64,000 bases of DNA from Dendrolimus kikuchii (Eukaryota; Arthropoda; Insecta; Lepidoptera; Lasiocampidae), in contig CM034401.1 of assembly GCA_019925095.2 (NCBI GenBank), forward strand, positions 8,095,838 to 8,159,837. Reading direction: 5' to 3'. Positions 1 through 10,745 of the stretch are shown one piece after another. How positions within the stretch are numbered: position 1 is the stretch's first letter; every line of letters begins with the position of its first letter. Below the pieces are notes generated by a model. That model saw only the letters and a program-made list of their open reading frames with translations. It searched no databases and had not been told where the DNA came from. A program made the translations under genes and the position numbers.

Positions 1-1369
1 TGATTCGTTAAGGGAGTTTTAATTTCCAGGAATATATGAAATCTACATCTGAAGCCAAGGCGGATTCTTAGTCGACAAGGGTTTCGATGAGTCTATCTAA
101 TTCATATATTCTTTTATTATTATTCGACAAATATTTACAGAACAACCGAAGACAGCAAAACTATACTATTATCTTCAGCGGCTTCATGTGTACGGAGTAC
201 ATTTTTACCCTTATTCTATTAGAGTTTTGGTATCTAGTCTAAATTCTTTAGTAATAATTTTTTATATTATCTGTCTTTTATTCTGTATATCTATCTATCT
301 GTCTAATTATACATGTTATTGAGTTTGGAACATAGTAAGTAATTAAATAGTGTATTTAATCTAATCTGAATAGTCGGTGTACACATGAGTATATTGTTTT
401 AGAATACGAGTATCAGGCTTCTAACAAACTGACGTTAATTAGTAAATAACGAGTACTTATTCACTTTGAACTGTACTAGTTTCTTAATAAGTTTCATAAT
501 TGGTTACGTCATATTGCGTTTTCTAGGTTATAATTTTAAGGTGGAGTTTGAAGGTGATTGAATTATCTTCTTAGACAACTGAAGTTAGTGATTATGACGT
601 TTATATGAATATAATATGAATGAATAAATATATATTATTATGTGTTGTAATATACAGTTAACAGAAGTCACAATTTACGATACTATAAGCCAAAATCTAG
701 CCCATTTCCGGCATGAAAAGTATCTAATGTCCATATTGTTACAGTTATTAAGTAGCATTATGTTTTTGTCGTGTTTCTTTTTTAAGTTAATAAATAATTT
801 TGTTATGTACCCTCTTATTTATAAACTATACGATCGGCCACTTCCTTAATTGAATAATAATGTTATATTTTATTTATTCGGTGTATAGCGTTTGTTTTAT
901 ATAGAGTAAGTAGTTCTCTATAATTTAACATAATTTTATGTGGGAATGTTTATCTCTAATAAATAAAATCTCTCAATTGTATAAAGACGGTATTCACTAC
1001 ATTTTATTTTCATGTTGGCAGACGCGATAGATTTATACTGTGTTCGCTTTATTTTATTACATGTAAAACTTTAAGTATACTATTTTATATAATATCTTGT
1101 ATAAAATATTATCTAAAATTTCCAAAAAGTAATGTATTAAATTCTTTTCATTCATAACACTTTAATTAAAATAGTTTATCAATGACTTCAATCCGCTTTC
1201 GGTTGTGCCAATTGCTAAGTTTCATATACTGAAAAATTGTTGGAGAGATGACGAGGTGTTCTAAAAATGCTTGTCGAGTAGTCTGTGTTAGTGTAATAAA
1301 TGTGTTAAAATCGTAAAGTTCTCTGATTATAACTATGTGACCAGTTGCTGTTATTTTATTACCATAAAC
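1..1369. other. AT-rich stretch without a recognised feature
   Basis: Low-GC sequence with frequent stops in all frames. A 69-codon open frame at 640-849 has no recognisable domain and the composition of its surroundings, so I treat it as chance. I see nothing else. Confidence 0.6.
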
Positions 1370-1512
1370 CCTTCTGAGTTATTGCAAGTATTACAATATG
1401 TATATACATTCTGAGTTTCAGCCAAATCGGCCCAGCAGGTTTCCGTAAAAGCGTTGTCTACCTGTCTGTCAACAGACAAACAGAGTTACTTGCGTATTTA
1501 TAATATAAAATA
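1370..1512 (-). mobile_element. Helitron-like terminal fragment
   Basis: The order of motifs (GTTTCAGCCAAATCGG-like phrase, then a run of ACAGACAAACAG, then TATTTATAATATAAAATAAG) matches the reversed 5' end of the non-autonomous Helitron-type repeats seen better preserved at 28.2-28.5 and 60.9-61.1 kb. It is diverged and lacks a clear partner end. Assignment is by pattern only. Confidence 0.4.
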
Positions 1513-1539
1513 AGTATAAATAAATACTTTTTACAATCT

Positions 1540-1765
1540 TAGGACAGACACACATAATCAATCGTTCACACAGGCACGCTCAAACACACACACGCACACT
1601 ATTATACTTTAGAATTAGTTTTTTTAGGCATGTAGTTGGGGCACTGGTGACTTGTAATGAAGACCTGCATAGATCTACTATAGGCACACCATCCTTAAGC
1701 AATAAGTATTAATTTTTGTAAATTGTTGTGTGAGAAAATAAATAAAGTTTCTATTTCATTTTATT
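1540..1765 (+). mobile_element. Probable LINE 3' UTR tail
   Basis: A CA-rich stretch (about 1585-1600) is followed by sequence ending in AATAAA (1741-1746) and a T/A-rich tail. This arrangement is typical of non-LTR retrotransposon 3' ends in insects. No coding remnant is attached, so the family cannot be named. Confidence 0.35.
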
Positions 1766-1937
1766 AGCAATTTCTTTCAGACAACCATGACATGCATCAG
1801 AAGTTTGGTAAGAATAGTGATATCTTGCATTGTCCTCACTGGCAATTGATAGCTTCAAATATCACATCCAGGATTGACAGCGAAGAACACATCAAGAGAA
1901 AACTTGTCTATCTCAACATACAAGTATTGATTGTCCT

Positions 1938-2102
1938 GAGGCCATGAGCCTCTACCAAAATTTATCGAAACGACTCATTAAATCTTTAGGTGATCAGAGG
2001 GCTGGTGCTTACCTCGGCCAACGGATCATTATGGCGATCTAGCGAGGAAACGTAGCCAGCCTTCTAGGCACCTTACCCAGAGAAGACGGTGATCTAGGCT
2101 GA
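1938..2102 (+). pseudogene. RT C-terminal fragment of a non-LTR retrotransposon (broken)
   Basis: Reading from 1938 gives the segment EAMSLYQNLSKRLIKSLGDQ, then RAGAYLGQRIIMAI, a stop (TAG at 2040-2042), then RGNVASLLGTLP, ending at TGA 2100-2102. The QR(I/L)xxAxQRGNAASLLGT signature is the conserved C-terminus of a class of arthropod LINE polyproteins. The same module, more decayed, lies on the minus strand at 42.7-43.2 kb. The stop sits where the family has Q (CAG to TAG), so this copy is dead. Sequence upstream (1780-1937) is only weakly readable as the same protein. Confidence 0.7.
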
Positions 2103-2928
2103 GTATTCTACTTATAGTCTAGAGTGACTATGAGGAGAATACAATACAAATGAGTTAAGTTTTCTTGCTTTGTATTCCATTATATGTAATAGATGATAGT
2201 AACATTCTGATATAATATTAGATACATAGTCATCAGTATTGATTTCGAAATGGCCAGTAGGGGTTGGACGAAGAAAATGGAGGACCGCGTAAGTGGCATA
2301 AACTTGGGGAGTTTCACGTCTAGCAGTGGTATAGGGTTGGATGACGACAAGGTGTACAATCAAAAATAGATTATTTATTACCACTACTCCCGTTAAGTTT
2401 TAACAACTAGCAGCTTACAGATCAAAACGTAAATAATCCATAAGCAGAAACCATTATGCCGCCGCACTAAAGTGAAATCTAAAAATATACCGATAAATAA
2501 CTTTTGTATTAATCTAGGCCAAGCCACGTGGTACATCAACTCTCGATGTTTATGATTATGACTGTACCTATTTTTTAAGTGTTCTTTTTATGCACGTGTG
2601 GAAAGACGATGCTGATGTAGTAGGTAATATTTTGTAATTTTGTACAGTTGTTACGAAAAACATTATATGCCTATACATACATACATTTAAATTAAAAAAG
2701 AGATTCTATCGAATCGATATATATCATTACTACATATATAAATATAACTTTCGTTACTCTTGATTTACATTTGCATTAGTTAAGTAATTATTTAATTTGC
2801 GAAACTGCCAAATAAAATCCTTATCATAGCTTAGAAAAAAAAACCGGTTAAGTAATAAATTATCAATTAAGTAGATGTTTGTCAAAACGATGACAAAAAC
2901 TTATTTGTAAATTAACTAACTACTTAAA

Positions 2929-2952
2929 TCTGATTTGCTGATGCAAATCAGA
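2929..2952. repeat. Short perfect hairpin
   Basis: TCTGATTTGC (2929-2938) is the reverse complement of GCAAATCAGA (2943-2952), with a 4-base loop. It is not followed by a T tract that would suggest Pol III termination, and may be a chance or microsatellite-type palindrome. Confidence 0.6.
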
Positions 2953-3695
2953 CTTAAACCACAAGTTTATCAGATTTTTTTTTATCCATCAAATAAAAAA
3001 GTTACTATAACACACTTTCTTAGTTACTTCTACTACTACCTAAGTCTAGTTTTTAGTGTCTCACAAAACCTTCACGAGTAATTCGATAGTAAATAAAATA
3101 GAGTTTCTTCGTATTTTATCTAAGCGTATGTTTTGGTTTTACTGTAAATTCATTCACTTGTAAAGTAGATTAAAATATAAAAATCTTACCTTCACATATT
3201 TTCCAAAACTACGATGTTTTCCTAACCTTTTTTTCCGTATTCGCCGAGCGTGCGATCTCGCTGCGAAGCCTGAGTTTTTAAATTGGACTTAATTAAAAGA
3301 AAACAAACATGCTGATACGTGTAGCGCCGTGCTCCGTACTGGGAGCTCAAATATATAGGGCTGCGCTGATTACTAACAAAGATTCGGTAACATTGAATTA
3401 ATAATTTTTGACTTATTACTTTTAGTAAAAAAAGAAGAAAGATTTGATTTATAGTAAAGAATAATATAGTACGAGGAAGCCTTCAGGGTATATGAAATGT
3501 ACGTAATACTTGCGTTGACTTAATTTTATTTTGCGCCTATCGCACTACATTTTTAAGAGTCTCTCTCTGGTGATTCAGGTTGCCAGACTTTTTTTATACT
3601 TTCACTATCTGTGTATTCTCATTTTCAAAGTCATAGTTATTTTATTTTTTACTTTGTTAAATCACGTCTTATACTTTAATACATATATCTAATAT

Positions 3696-3733
3696 GTATT
3701 TATGTATTATATATTACATATATACATAAATAC
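3696..3733. repeat. AT-rich inverted repeat
   Basis: GTATTTATGTAT (3696-3707) pairs perfectly with ATACATAAATAC (3722-3733) around a 14-base AT spacer. Confidence 0.6.
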
Positions 3734-3814
3734 CTGCTAAGTCTATTTATTTTTCATCTCACTACGTTTTTTGGAGGTGTTAATAAATAAATTGGCAGAT
3801 AAAGCACTCAAGGT

Positions 3815-3905
3815 AAGCAAGTTATCGGGTACGTTCGTGTTATGGGCAATATACAATAAACAATTCTGGAGCCGACCCTCAACATCCAAATACTAAATGG
3901 CAGTA
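3815..3905 (-). mobile_element. SINE family D, 3' fragment
   Basis: The stretch containing CGTGTTATGGGCAATATACA and CTGGAGCCGACCC matches, reversed, the body of the tRNA-derived repeats at 20.5, 22.7 and 33.5 kb. The tRNA-like head is missing. Confidence 0.55.
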
Positions 3906-4622
3906 CAATGTACCAAATGTCATCATAACTCGTTAATTCCTAATGCTGTGAAGGAGAAACAAACATCAGAATTCATCAATAAATGCCTTAACTTATGCCT
4001 TATAGTTTTTGCCAACCCTAGCTATGTTTGGCGCAATTGACTAGCGAAGTTGAGGGGTGAGAATGTTTTCCTGCAATTAGACACGGAGTTATTTTATAAT
4101 TTAATATCTTAATGAAATACTTCCACTGAAACTCCGTATTTTAGTTATTTGTTGGAGAGCGTAGTAGTCACCATTTTATTTTTAATTGAATATATTTTGG
4201 GATATCAGTTTCTGGAACAGTAAAGTATTCTAGGACTCACCAGGGTCCCAGTCTTATACAATGTACAAAGAAAAAATTTGATTCTTGGTACCAAGTATGG
4301 TCAGTCAGTTCGAGCAGATTTCGAAAATAAATGTGATAAAATGTCTTGTGAATGTTTATGATAATGAGATTAATGAATAGATTTTAACCACATTTGACAT
4401 AGTATGAATTAATAAAGATTTTATATAAATTGTTTTTCTTAGATTTTTTTTTGTTTTTTACGTAACTTTCAGATCTTTCTTTATACTACGGAAAGCACAC
4501 CATTTTCTAAGATAAAAATATCCTATTTTAATAGTTGAATATTCTTCTTTATGCACAGTATACATAATATTATAGTAGGAGCTTTTGTACATGTACAGTT
4601 CTATATTATTACATATATATTG
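3906..4622. other. No recognised feature
   Basis: AT-rich, no open frame of note, no match to the repeats found elsewhere in the window. Confidence 0.5.
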
Positions 4623-5335
4623 TCACGCCTGTTTCCCATTGGGGTAGGGGTAAGCACAGATGATGGATTTCCACCTGCTACGATTCTGACAAACACTTTT
4701 CGTTTCATCAACTTTCATTAACCTCTTTATACATACACGTTTTTTTAAAGTATTTTTCACATGACCTTTCTTCAAAATATTCAATTTGATCATGGTGAGT
4801 ACGTCGCGGTCGACCGCCACTTACTCTACCACTCACATTATTGTCATATACTTATTTTGGGATTCTGCTTTCATTCATACTCTCTACATGTCCAAACCAC
4901 CTTAACATTCCAACATTCCTTTTTCAACTCTTGTCACTACATCCTCTTTAAATCCACAAAGTTCCCTTATCACACTGTTTCTTATCATATCACTTACATT
5001 AACCTTACGTATACTTCTCAGAGCTCTAATTCAACTGCGTTTATGCTACTTTCATGCTTCTTCTCCTATACGATCTTTCACTGCCATACATTAGCTTTTT
5101 ACTAACATTCTTTGATGGACAGCCAGGCGTCACAGATATCTTCTGGCTGTTCATAAAAGAGTTTACCTGAGAGATTACCTGCTATTACTCTCCTTTCAAT
5201 ATCACTATCATGCTTTCCATCTCTTGTAAACATGCACCCTAGGTATACAAACTCTTTAACTTGCTCTAGATTTTTATTTCTTATTTGTATGTTGCACATC
5301 CTTTTATCTCTTTCAAACACCATAAATTTCGTCTA
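4623..5335 (-). pseudogene. LINE reverse-transcriptase C-terminus, decayed
   Basis: On the minus strand a 73-codon frame (5323-5102) carries LEQVKEFVYLGCMFTRDGKH followed by DSDIERRV, the classic segment just after the RT palm in insect RTE/craft-like LINEs. Continuing 3', the family landmarks recur in shifting frames: a MYGSE-like phrase, ALRSIRKVNVSDMIRN, then an LRWFGHVE-like phrase near 4905, then SGGRPRRTHHDQIE and RSRWKSIICAYPYP just before the end at 4623. At least two frameshifts and several stops separate these. The tail corresponds to the shorter copies at 13.2, 28.5, 35.2 and 63.0 kb but is older. Confidence 0.8.
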
Positions 5336-5879
5336 GTTCTCATTAATTTTCATAATCTTGTGCTTAAAAGATTCACCTATATTGTTATATATATATCAAC
5401 ATACTAGTCATTGTCATTAGTTACCATACCTATTATATATATTTCTCCCGTGGAAAATATATAAATAGATAAATTCACACATTACATATGTCAATATAAC
5501 AAGGTACAGTTTTTAACTCTTGAAAGTCTTAAAGGTTTATTCAAGACCTCGTTATCCAAGTACTTTTAAATATCTACCCGTTCCTTGAAGCCCCGGAAAT
5601 CTTTCTAGCTAACCTTTCGACGGCAATTGAACGTACCGCTTCACATACATTAACCATGTACGTAACGCTGTGGTTTATTTTTAGTTCAACAACGAGTGCA
5701 CGTTCGATTCTAAACCGTGGCGATTATTTACGACATACCATGGCCCCAGATTGAAATAGAACACGTTTGCTCTAACATTGCTTTGCTTTGCATCTTTTTA
5801 AATTAAAATTTTGCTACATCATCATCAGCCTTTAAGCAGGATACCTTGGTTCGAGGATTTGAATATGGCCAGGTCAGAT
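5336..5879. other. No recognised feature
   Basis: AT-rich spacer between two LINE remnants. Nothing supported. Confidence 0.5.
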
Positions 5880-6257
5880 GTAATCACTATCATATACTTC
5901 GTTTCAGACACATCCCATTAAATAAATTCGCTCACCTCATGGGAAAACAAGCTCACCAATTTGTTCAGAGTGTGGAATGGTTGAAGATGTTTATTATATA
6001 ATATAATATTATAATTTAATGTATCCGAAACGAAGTAAAAAGAGGTGTTTATATCAAGTGTTGTAATTTAAGTAAACTAGATATACGTCTCTGTAATATT
6101 GTATTGGCGTTCATTCTTGCGCGAGAAGCCAATATGCTATTGAGAATGGTTTAAGTAGCACTTAAAAATAGATTATTAGTTTGTGTAAGTTTATGTTCGA
6201 GGGTGACAATCTAATTGATTCAATCCTCTATAAAGAAAAAAAAATTAAAAAAAAATC
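5880..6257 (+). pseudogene. LINE 3' end with Zn-knuckle remnant and poly(A)
   Basis: RFRHIPLNKFAHLMGK is readable at about 5902-5950. One frame away CSECGMVEDVYYI follows at about 5962-6000. This is the conserved region after the RNase H/RT part of R1/Jockey-type LINEs (GHIPLNxFAxLM, then CxxCGxxEDVYH). The CxEC cysteines are present but the two halves are in different frames. Sequence then degenerates to an A-rich tail at about 6232-6257, which fits the poly(A) end of the insertion. Confidence 0.75.
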
Positions 6258-6609
6258 ATAGATATCCTCTTAAAGGTCGGCGTCTGCGCTGTTGAGACGT
6301 TAACTTTTTAGCTACCCTCATTTCTAGAGCACGACTGTCGTGCCATGCTAAAATCCCGATTTTGTCACTGATTACGCTTCGTGTGATATATAATAAAGAA
6401 TTCAACTGAAAAGTATTGTTGTTATAAAATATATTTTTTATTTTCTACCTCATTTTCCAAAAAAAGTTCCGACATGTAAAAGGATATAACGCAGGACGTG
6501 TGATGGGCCCGACTCTGCAAATTAATGTAAGCGTTTTTGTAATCTGTATACATGATGATCCGACTTATAAAATAGTGGTACGTCTTGCTTTCAGAAGAAG
6601 GTTATAATT
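6258..6609. other. No recognised feature
   Basis: Spacer between a LINE poly(A) tail and a GC-rich island. No frame or repeat supported. Confidence 0.45.
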
Positions 6610-6745
6610 ATGTAGATTAGCACGCGTGCGTAATACCCTCTCCGCCACCGCGCCGCAACTGCATCTCCGCCGCGCCGTCTCCATACCGCTTCCACGCCGC
6701 CGCCGCGGCCGCAATTTCACTGTCAAGTGGGCGTCGGCGGTGAGG
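6610..6745. other. GC- and CpG-rich island
   Basis: About 130 bases of strikingly GC-rich sequence (CGCC/GCCG runs, CCGCCGCCGCGGCCGC) in otherwise AT-rich DNA. It opens a 72-codon minus-strand frame (6783-6565) that is Arg-rich and low in complexity, with no domain recognised. It could be a promoter-proximal/first-exon CpG island, a transposon's internal region, or the GC-rich end of an element. The sequence alone does not decide. Confidence 0.4.
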
Positions 6746-6812
6746 CGGGGGACTATAAGGAAGCAATTTTCGTATATACACATAAATTAATAGAAAAGCA
6801 GCATGATGCTGC

Positions 6813-7125
6813 TTTTATCCGTGCAGGAACGGAGAAAGAATACAATTTCCTGCGGCCGGGCGGCCTGTCGTTAGAGGCGACTTAACAATCCACAGCCAGG
6901 TGGTAAGGCATTTGCCCGACTGGATGGCTACCACCCCTGGTCTAGAGTATGTCGCCATAACAGCCTTGAGTTGTGTTCCGGCATTAGTGACCAGGTTCCA
7001 GTCTCCCTTAAGAGAGCAGCAGCACATTTGTAGCACCTTTGGTGTTGCAAATGTCCATAGGCGATGGTAACCGCTTTCCATCAAGTGGGCCGTCTGCCTA
7101 TCTGCTGATCTCCTGCAATAAAAAA
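6813..7125 (+). mobile_element. Family A repeat, near full length
   Basis: Begins TTTTATCCGTGCAGGA and ends CTCCTGCAATAAAA. The body contains GGCCGGGCGGCCTGTCG, CCAGGTTCCAGTCTCCCTT and AATGTCCATAGGCGATGG. Orientation is set so that AATAAAA is at the 3' end. The ends form an imperfect inverted pair (TTTTAT-nnn-TGCAGGA versus TTTTATTGCAGGA). The element carries open frames in several copies, but these shift between copies and have no domain. Class undetermined: SINE-like retroposon, LINE-UTR derivative or MITE. Confidence 0.8.
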
Positions 7126-7470
7126 TATTAAAAAAAATGGTGGCGACGCGGCAGCCGTGTGTCTGTATGTCGTTTCAAAAATTGTAAAAGCGATATTGCA
7201 TACTAGTATAACTCAGTGTATGAATGGTTTATCCCCACCAGATTTCCTACCTTTAATTAATAAGGTAATTGATAAAGAGTGGAATTTAGTTCATTTAAAT
7301 ATAATTATCACTTCCATTATGCAGAATGGGAAATGAGTTAATTATCGGAAAGGGACGCTTTCCAATTAACCAATTCGTCGGCCACATGTATATTATAATG
7401 ATAACTGCTGAATATGTTATTCATGAAACCCTAATATACGGGAATAAGTATTGACGTCTTTTAGAAGATT
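7126..7470. other. No recognised feature
   Basis: Spacer between two oppositely oriented family A copies. Nothing supported. Confidence 0.45.
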
Positions 7471-7776
7471 TTTTTTATTGCACGAGTTCAGCAGACAGGC
7501 AGACGGCCCACCTAATCGAAAGCGATTACTATCACCTATGGACAGTTGCAAAACCACAGGCGTTAGAAATGTGCTCTTAAGGGAGACTGGAAACTAGCCA
7601 GTAATAGCGAAACACAAAAGGTTATTATGGCGGCATATTTTGGACCGGGGCCGGGAGCTATCCATACGGATATACTAGACCCTACCACCTGCCTGTGGGT
7701 TTTGTTGTCGCCTCTTACGGCAGGCTGCCGGCCGTAGGAACTTGTATTCTTTCTCCGTTCCTGCACGGATAAAATA
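7471..7776 (-). mobile_element. Family A repeat, diverged full-length copy
   Basis: Starts TTTTTATTGCACGAGTTCAG and ends CTGCACGGATAAAA in reverse orientation relative to the copy at 6.8 kb. It has more substitutions and small deletions than the copies at 44 and 50 kb. Confidence 0.8.
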
Positions 7777-7842
7777 ATTACCGCACTGATATAACACTTA
7801 ATTTAAAAGACGATTTAGTAAGGAGTAATTTTTATAAATTGT

Positions 7843-7937
7843 TTGAGTTCAATAGACAATCTGTCGGGCTGTAACTTGATAGAAAATGGTTACCGTCGCC
7901 TATGGACATTGGGAACACCAATGGTGCTACTAATCTG
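7843..7937 (-). mobile_element. Family A repeat, short fragment
   Basis: GGTTACCGTCGCCTATGGAC plus a CACCAATGGTGCTAC phrase match the 3' third of family A. Only about 95 bases are recognisable. Confidence 0.65.
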
Positions 7938-7990
7938 CTAAATTAAAGTTCATTATTTATCTAATTAACCAATCACAAACAATCATAATC

Positions 7991-8999
7991 GTAGTAGCTT
8001 CGTGGTTAGCACACGCGTGCCAAGTTCAGAGGGCACGGGTTCGAATCCAAGCCGGCCGAAAACATGCACCACTTAGGCAGCTTTCTGACCTCATATTCAT
8101 ATTTTTATAATTACCACCTGCTTGGCGGTGAAGGGAAATCTATACTAATATATAAAGCTGAAGAGTTTGTTTGTGTGTTTGCTTGAACACGCTAATCTCA
8201 GGAACTACTGGTCTGAATTGAAAAATTCTTTCAGTGTTAGATAGCCCATTTATCGAGGAAGGCATAGGCTATATATCATCACGCTAATAAAACTAATAGG
8301 AGCGGAGCACCAATGAAGAATGTTTCAAAATCGGGTGTTTTTTTTTCCTTTTAGAGCTTCCGCTGCGTGCGCTGACTAAACGGTTAAAGTTTCCCAAAAA
8401 TCATGTGTGACAGAATTGTTCCCCTTTAAAAGTTCTAAAAAAAAGTCCGCGACGGCATATACCTATCTTTTAAGGTTGGCTCACTATAACCTTTTTATGC
8501 TAACAAAATTTGTTCTAAAATAATGCATTATTTGCGAAGGTGGTTTTATAAACATGATATTTATCCTTATCCAAATAAATACGTTATTCGTCACAAATAT
8601 TTAATTTAAAACAAAATTGCCATTTACGTCATTCGATTTCAATGAATATCTCAGGAGATATCGCACAAACTTTTAAAATAACATCGCAGCAAAATAATTA
8701 TCAAGTACTGCGCGCGCATTTATGATGTGCAAGGCCGGCGGCAAGCATTAAGATTTAAAAATATTTTTATCTTCTATGTAAACAAAGTCGCGGGTTATAG
8801 TTAGCGTTAGCCCAAAGTAACTATTCCACGCGAACGAAGTCGCGGGCAGAAGCTAGTAGTATCGTGATAAAATTTGCACATTGATATAACCGACGGATCA
8901 AGCCCACCAACCGGCCTTGGACCAGCGTGGTATACTGTTCATTGCCCTATATAAAAAAATGAAAGGCCTGTACCCAGTAGTGGGAGACGTTTATTATAT
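7991..8999 (+). mobile_element. SINE family B (tRNA-derived), split by a Helitron
   Basis: The 5' half (7991-8146) has a Pol III A box-like TAGCTTCGTGG (about 7995-8005) and a B box GGTTCGAATCC (8039-8049), then the SINE body AACATGCACCACTTAGGCAG. The body resumes at 8867 with ATCGTGAT, ATAACCGACGG and GGGAGACGTTTATTAT. The other family B copies show these parts contiguous, so the 720 bases between are an insertion. Confidence 0.8.
8147..8866 (+). mobile_element. Non-autonomous Helitron-type element
   Basis: Starts CTATACTAATATATAAAGC next to a T and ends CGAAGTCGCGGGCAGAAGCTAG. Next to the 5' end is a phrase shared with the 38.6-kb copy, ATTCTTTCAGTGTTAGATAG and GGAGCGGAGCACC. No Rep/helicase frame is present. 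It sits inside a family B SINE with no clear target duplication, as expected for Helitrons. Boundaries are good to a few bases. Confidence 0.75.
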
Positions 9000-9192
9000 T
9001 TTTATCCCGGGAATCCCGCAGGAATATTCCCGGGAGCGGTCTATACTTTTTCGGGTGCGAAAAATTAGCTTATTATGAGAGTTTTAACTAAAACGATAGC
9101 TTATATTCGTTTTCAAATGCTGCGGTATTTTGTGTCCCGGGAAACCCGCATCAATTTCAAGTCAAGCGTAGACGAAGCCGCAGGCATATCTT
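9000..9192 (+). mobile_element. Helitron-like family G, 3' part
   Basis: TATCCCGGGAATCCCGCAGG near the start and AAGTCAAGCGTAGACGAAGC near the end match the 3' halves of the copies at 26.8, 40.0 and 41.7 kb. It is truncated at its 5' side against the SINE B end. Confidence 0.65.
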
Positions 9193-9547
9193 AATATTAT
9201 AAAATTGTAGAAGTACAGCCTTTTGTTTTTAGACTTCTGTGTTCGTCTGTTTGTTCGGGATTTACGTAAAACTATAGGGCGATTTCGATGCGGTTTTCGT
9301 TGATCGATAGCAAATTCTCAGACTTAAATTATACGGTACTACATACCCCGGGAATCGCACAGGACTTTTCTTAGGAGCGGTTTAAATTGGCCCGGTTGAA
9401 AAAAAAAACTGATTACGATGTAATATTTTCATCGATTAATAGCAAATTGTCTGTCATAAAATCTGTGATACATTTCAAGTTATTAGGACTCTTGTAAATT
9501 TGCTTATCCAGTCCAACGTGGACGAAATCACGGGCGAATTCTAGTTA
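9193..9547 (+). mobile_element. Helitron-like family G, second tandem copy
   Basis: Starts with the family G phrase TGTTCGGGATTTACGTAAAA and a GATCGATAGCAAATT motif, and ends CGTGGACGAAATCACGGGCG then TTCTAGTT. It directly follows the previous family G fragment in the same orientation. Confidence 0.65.
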
Positions 9548-10044
9548 TATCTAAAACTCACTTTTATCACCTATTGGTAAGCATTTACGTGATTTACGTT
9601 ACGTATACAAATGTACATTAAACACGTACGTTATGTTGTAACAAAATAATGTACAAAACGTACATTCAGTGAAATCCTATTCAGTTCGGGAAGCACCATT
9701 AATCATATTGCTATCTGTAGTCACCTTTATACCTGTCACCATACAGTCAACCCATTATGTTTGTATTCCCTAGAGCTATTGTTCAATAGTAGTTGTACGT
9801 TGAACGTTGTATAGTTGTGACTGAACTTTTGTGAAATGGGATTTATAACTTTTCTTTGTTGTTAGTAGTGGATTTTGTTTTAAATCTTACGTTTTATTCG
9901 CAGCTTCGCTCTCCTAATTATTAAAAAAACAAAACCTTTTCCTCTAACCCTTATATATACGTCGTCGATTTAGAGACCCGGTACAAAGGGTGGGCGTAGC
10001 TTAGCTACAAATTCGGACACCTTCTTATATAAATAATAAAAGTC
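9548..10044. other. No recognised feature
   Basis: Single-copy-looking sequence with no supported frame. Confidence 0.45.
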
Positions 10045-10215
10045 CATAAAATCGAACTGCTGGGCTCAGGTCTCCCTGTTTATAGAAGAAGCGGACACTA
10101 TACCCGCTACACTTTTCCAAAGCGGTTTGGCGGGTTTGATACATCGATTATCTCGATGTGCAGGTTTCATCATGATTTTTTCATTTACTGTTAGTACATG
10201 ATAATTGTAACACTA
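10045..10215 (-). mobile_element. SINE family B, 3' portion
   Basis: CTGCTGGGCTCAGGTCTCCC and TCGATGTGCAGGTTTCATCA match the reversed body of family B. The tRNA-like head is absent. Confidence 0.7.
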
Positions 10216-10426
10216 TGTATCATCTTGCTTATTAAACCGTTAAGCCACCTTGATTTAGAGAAAAGGTCCGAAAATCATCGAAGTGGATACATCGTTTTAC
10301 TTATGATTCTATGTATTATCTTCAATTGCAGGCCAGTGTAGTCGGTAATAACCCTGCTTTGAAAAACTGGTCATTATTTGAAACAATTAATAATCGATCT
10401 AGTGTTTAACTTCTTCATAGGATTGT

Positions 10427-10579
10427 AAGTTGTGTTCCGGCATTAGTGGCCAGGTTCTAGTCTCCCTTAAGAGAGCAGCATCGCATTTGTAGCACCTTTG
10501 GTGTTGCAAATGTTCATAGGCGATGGTAACCGCTTTCCATCAAGTGGGCCGTCTGCCTGTCTGCTGAACTCATGCAAAA
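10427..10579 (+). mobile_element. Family A repeat, 5'-truncated
   Basis: Starts within the element at AGTTGTGTTCCGGCATTAGT and runs to GCTGAACTCATGCAAAA. It is good evidence that some copies lack the TTTTATCC end. Confidence 0.8.
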
Positions 10580-10591
10580 GAAGCACTTAGT

Positions 10592-10745
10592 CAACTATGT
10601 TGTATACCATTGACGGGAAAAAGTGATGTCAGATTAAATAAATAGCGGCCAAATGCATGTTGGACCCCGCATTTTGAAGGGTTCCATAAAAGTGACCCTG
10701 TTTTTGTCATTTGGCTACGAAGTCCTAAAATTTAATTAATTGAAA
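10592..10745 (-). repeat. Dispersed repeat family F fragment
   Basis: Contains GGGTTCCATAAAAGTGACCC then GTTTTTGTCATTTGGCTACG. The same phrase, in either orientation, recurs near 26.95, 49.45, 54.63 and 63.64 kb. It is a common insect MITE-like phrase (family not named). Confidence 0.5.

Larger units (their letters stand above)
2103..3814. other. Non-repetitive AT-rich stretch
   Basis: No gene or repeat family recognised. The 90-codon minus-strand frame at 2112-2384 shows no domain. Two short perfect hairpins in the interval are listed separately. Confidence 0.5.

Noticed and set aside
4761..5105. 114-codon plus-strand frame
   Set aside because: Antisense to a clear LINE RT remnant on the minus strand.
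7991..8060. Possible tRNA gene
   Set aside because: A and B boxes are present, but the flanking body matches SINE copies and the cloverleaf is not preserved.
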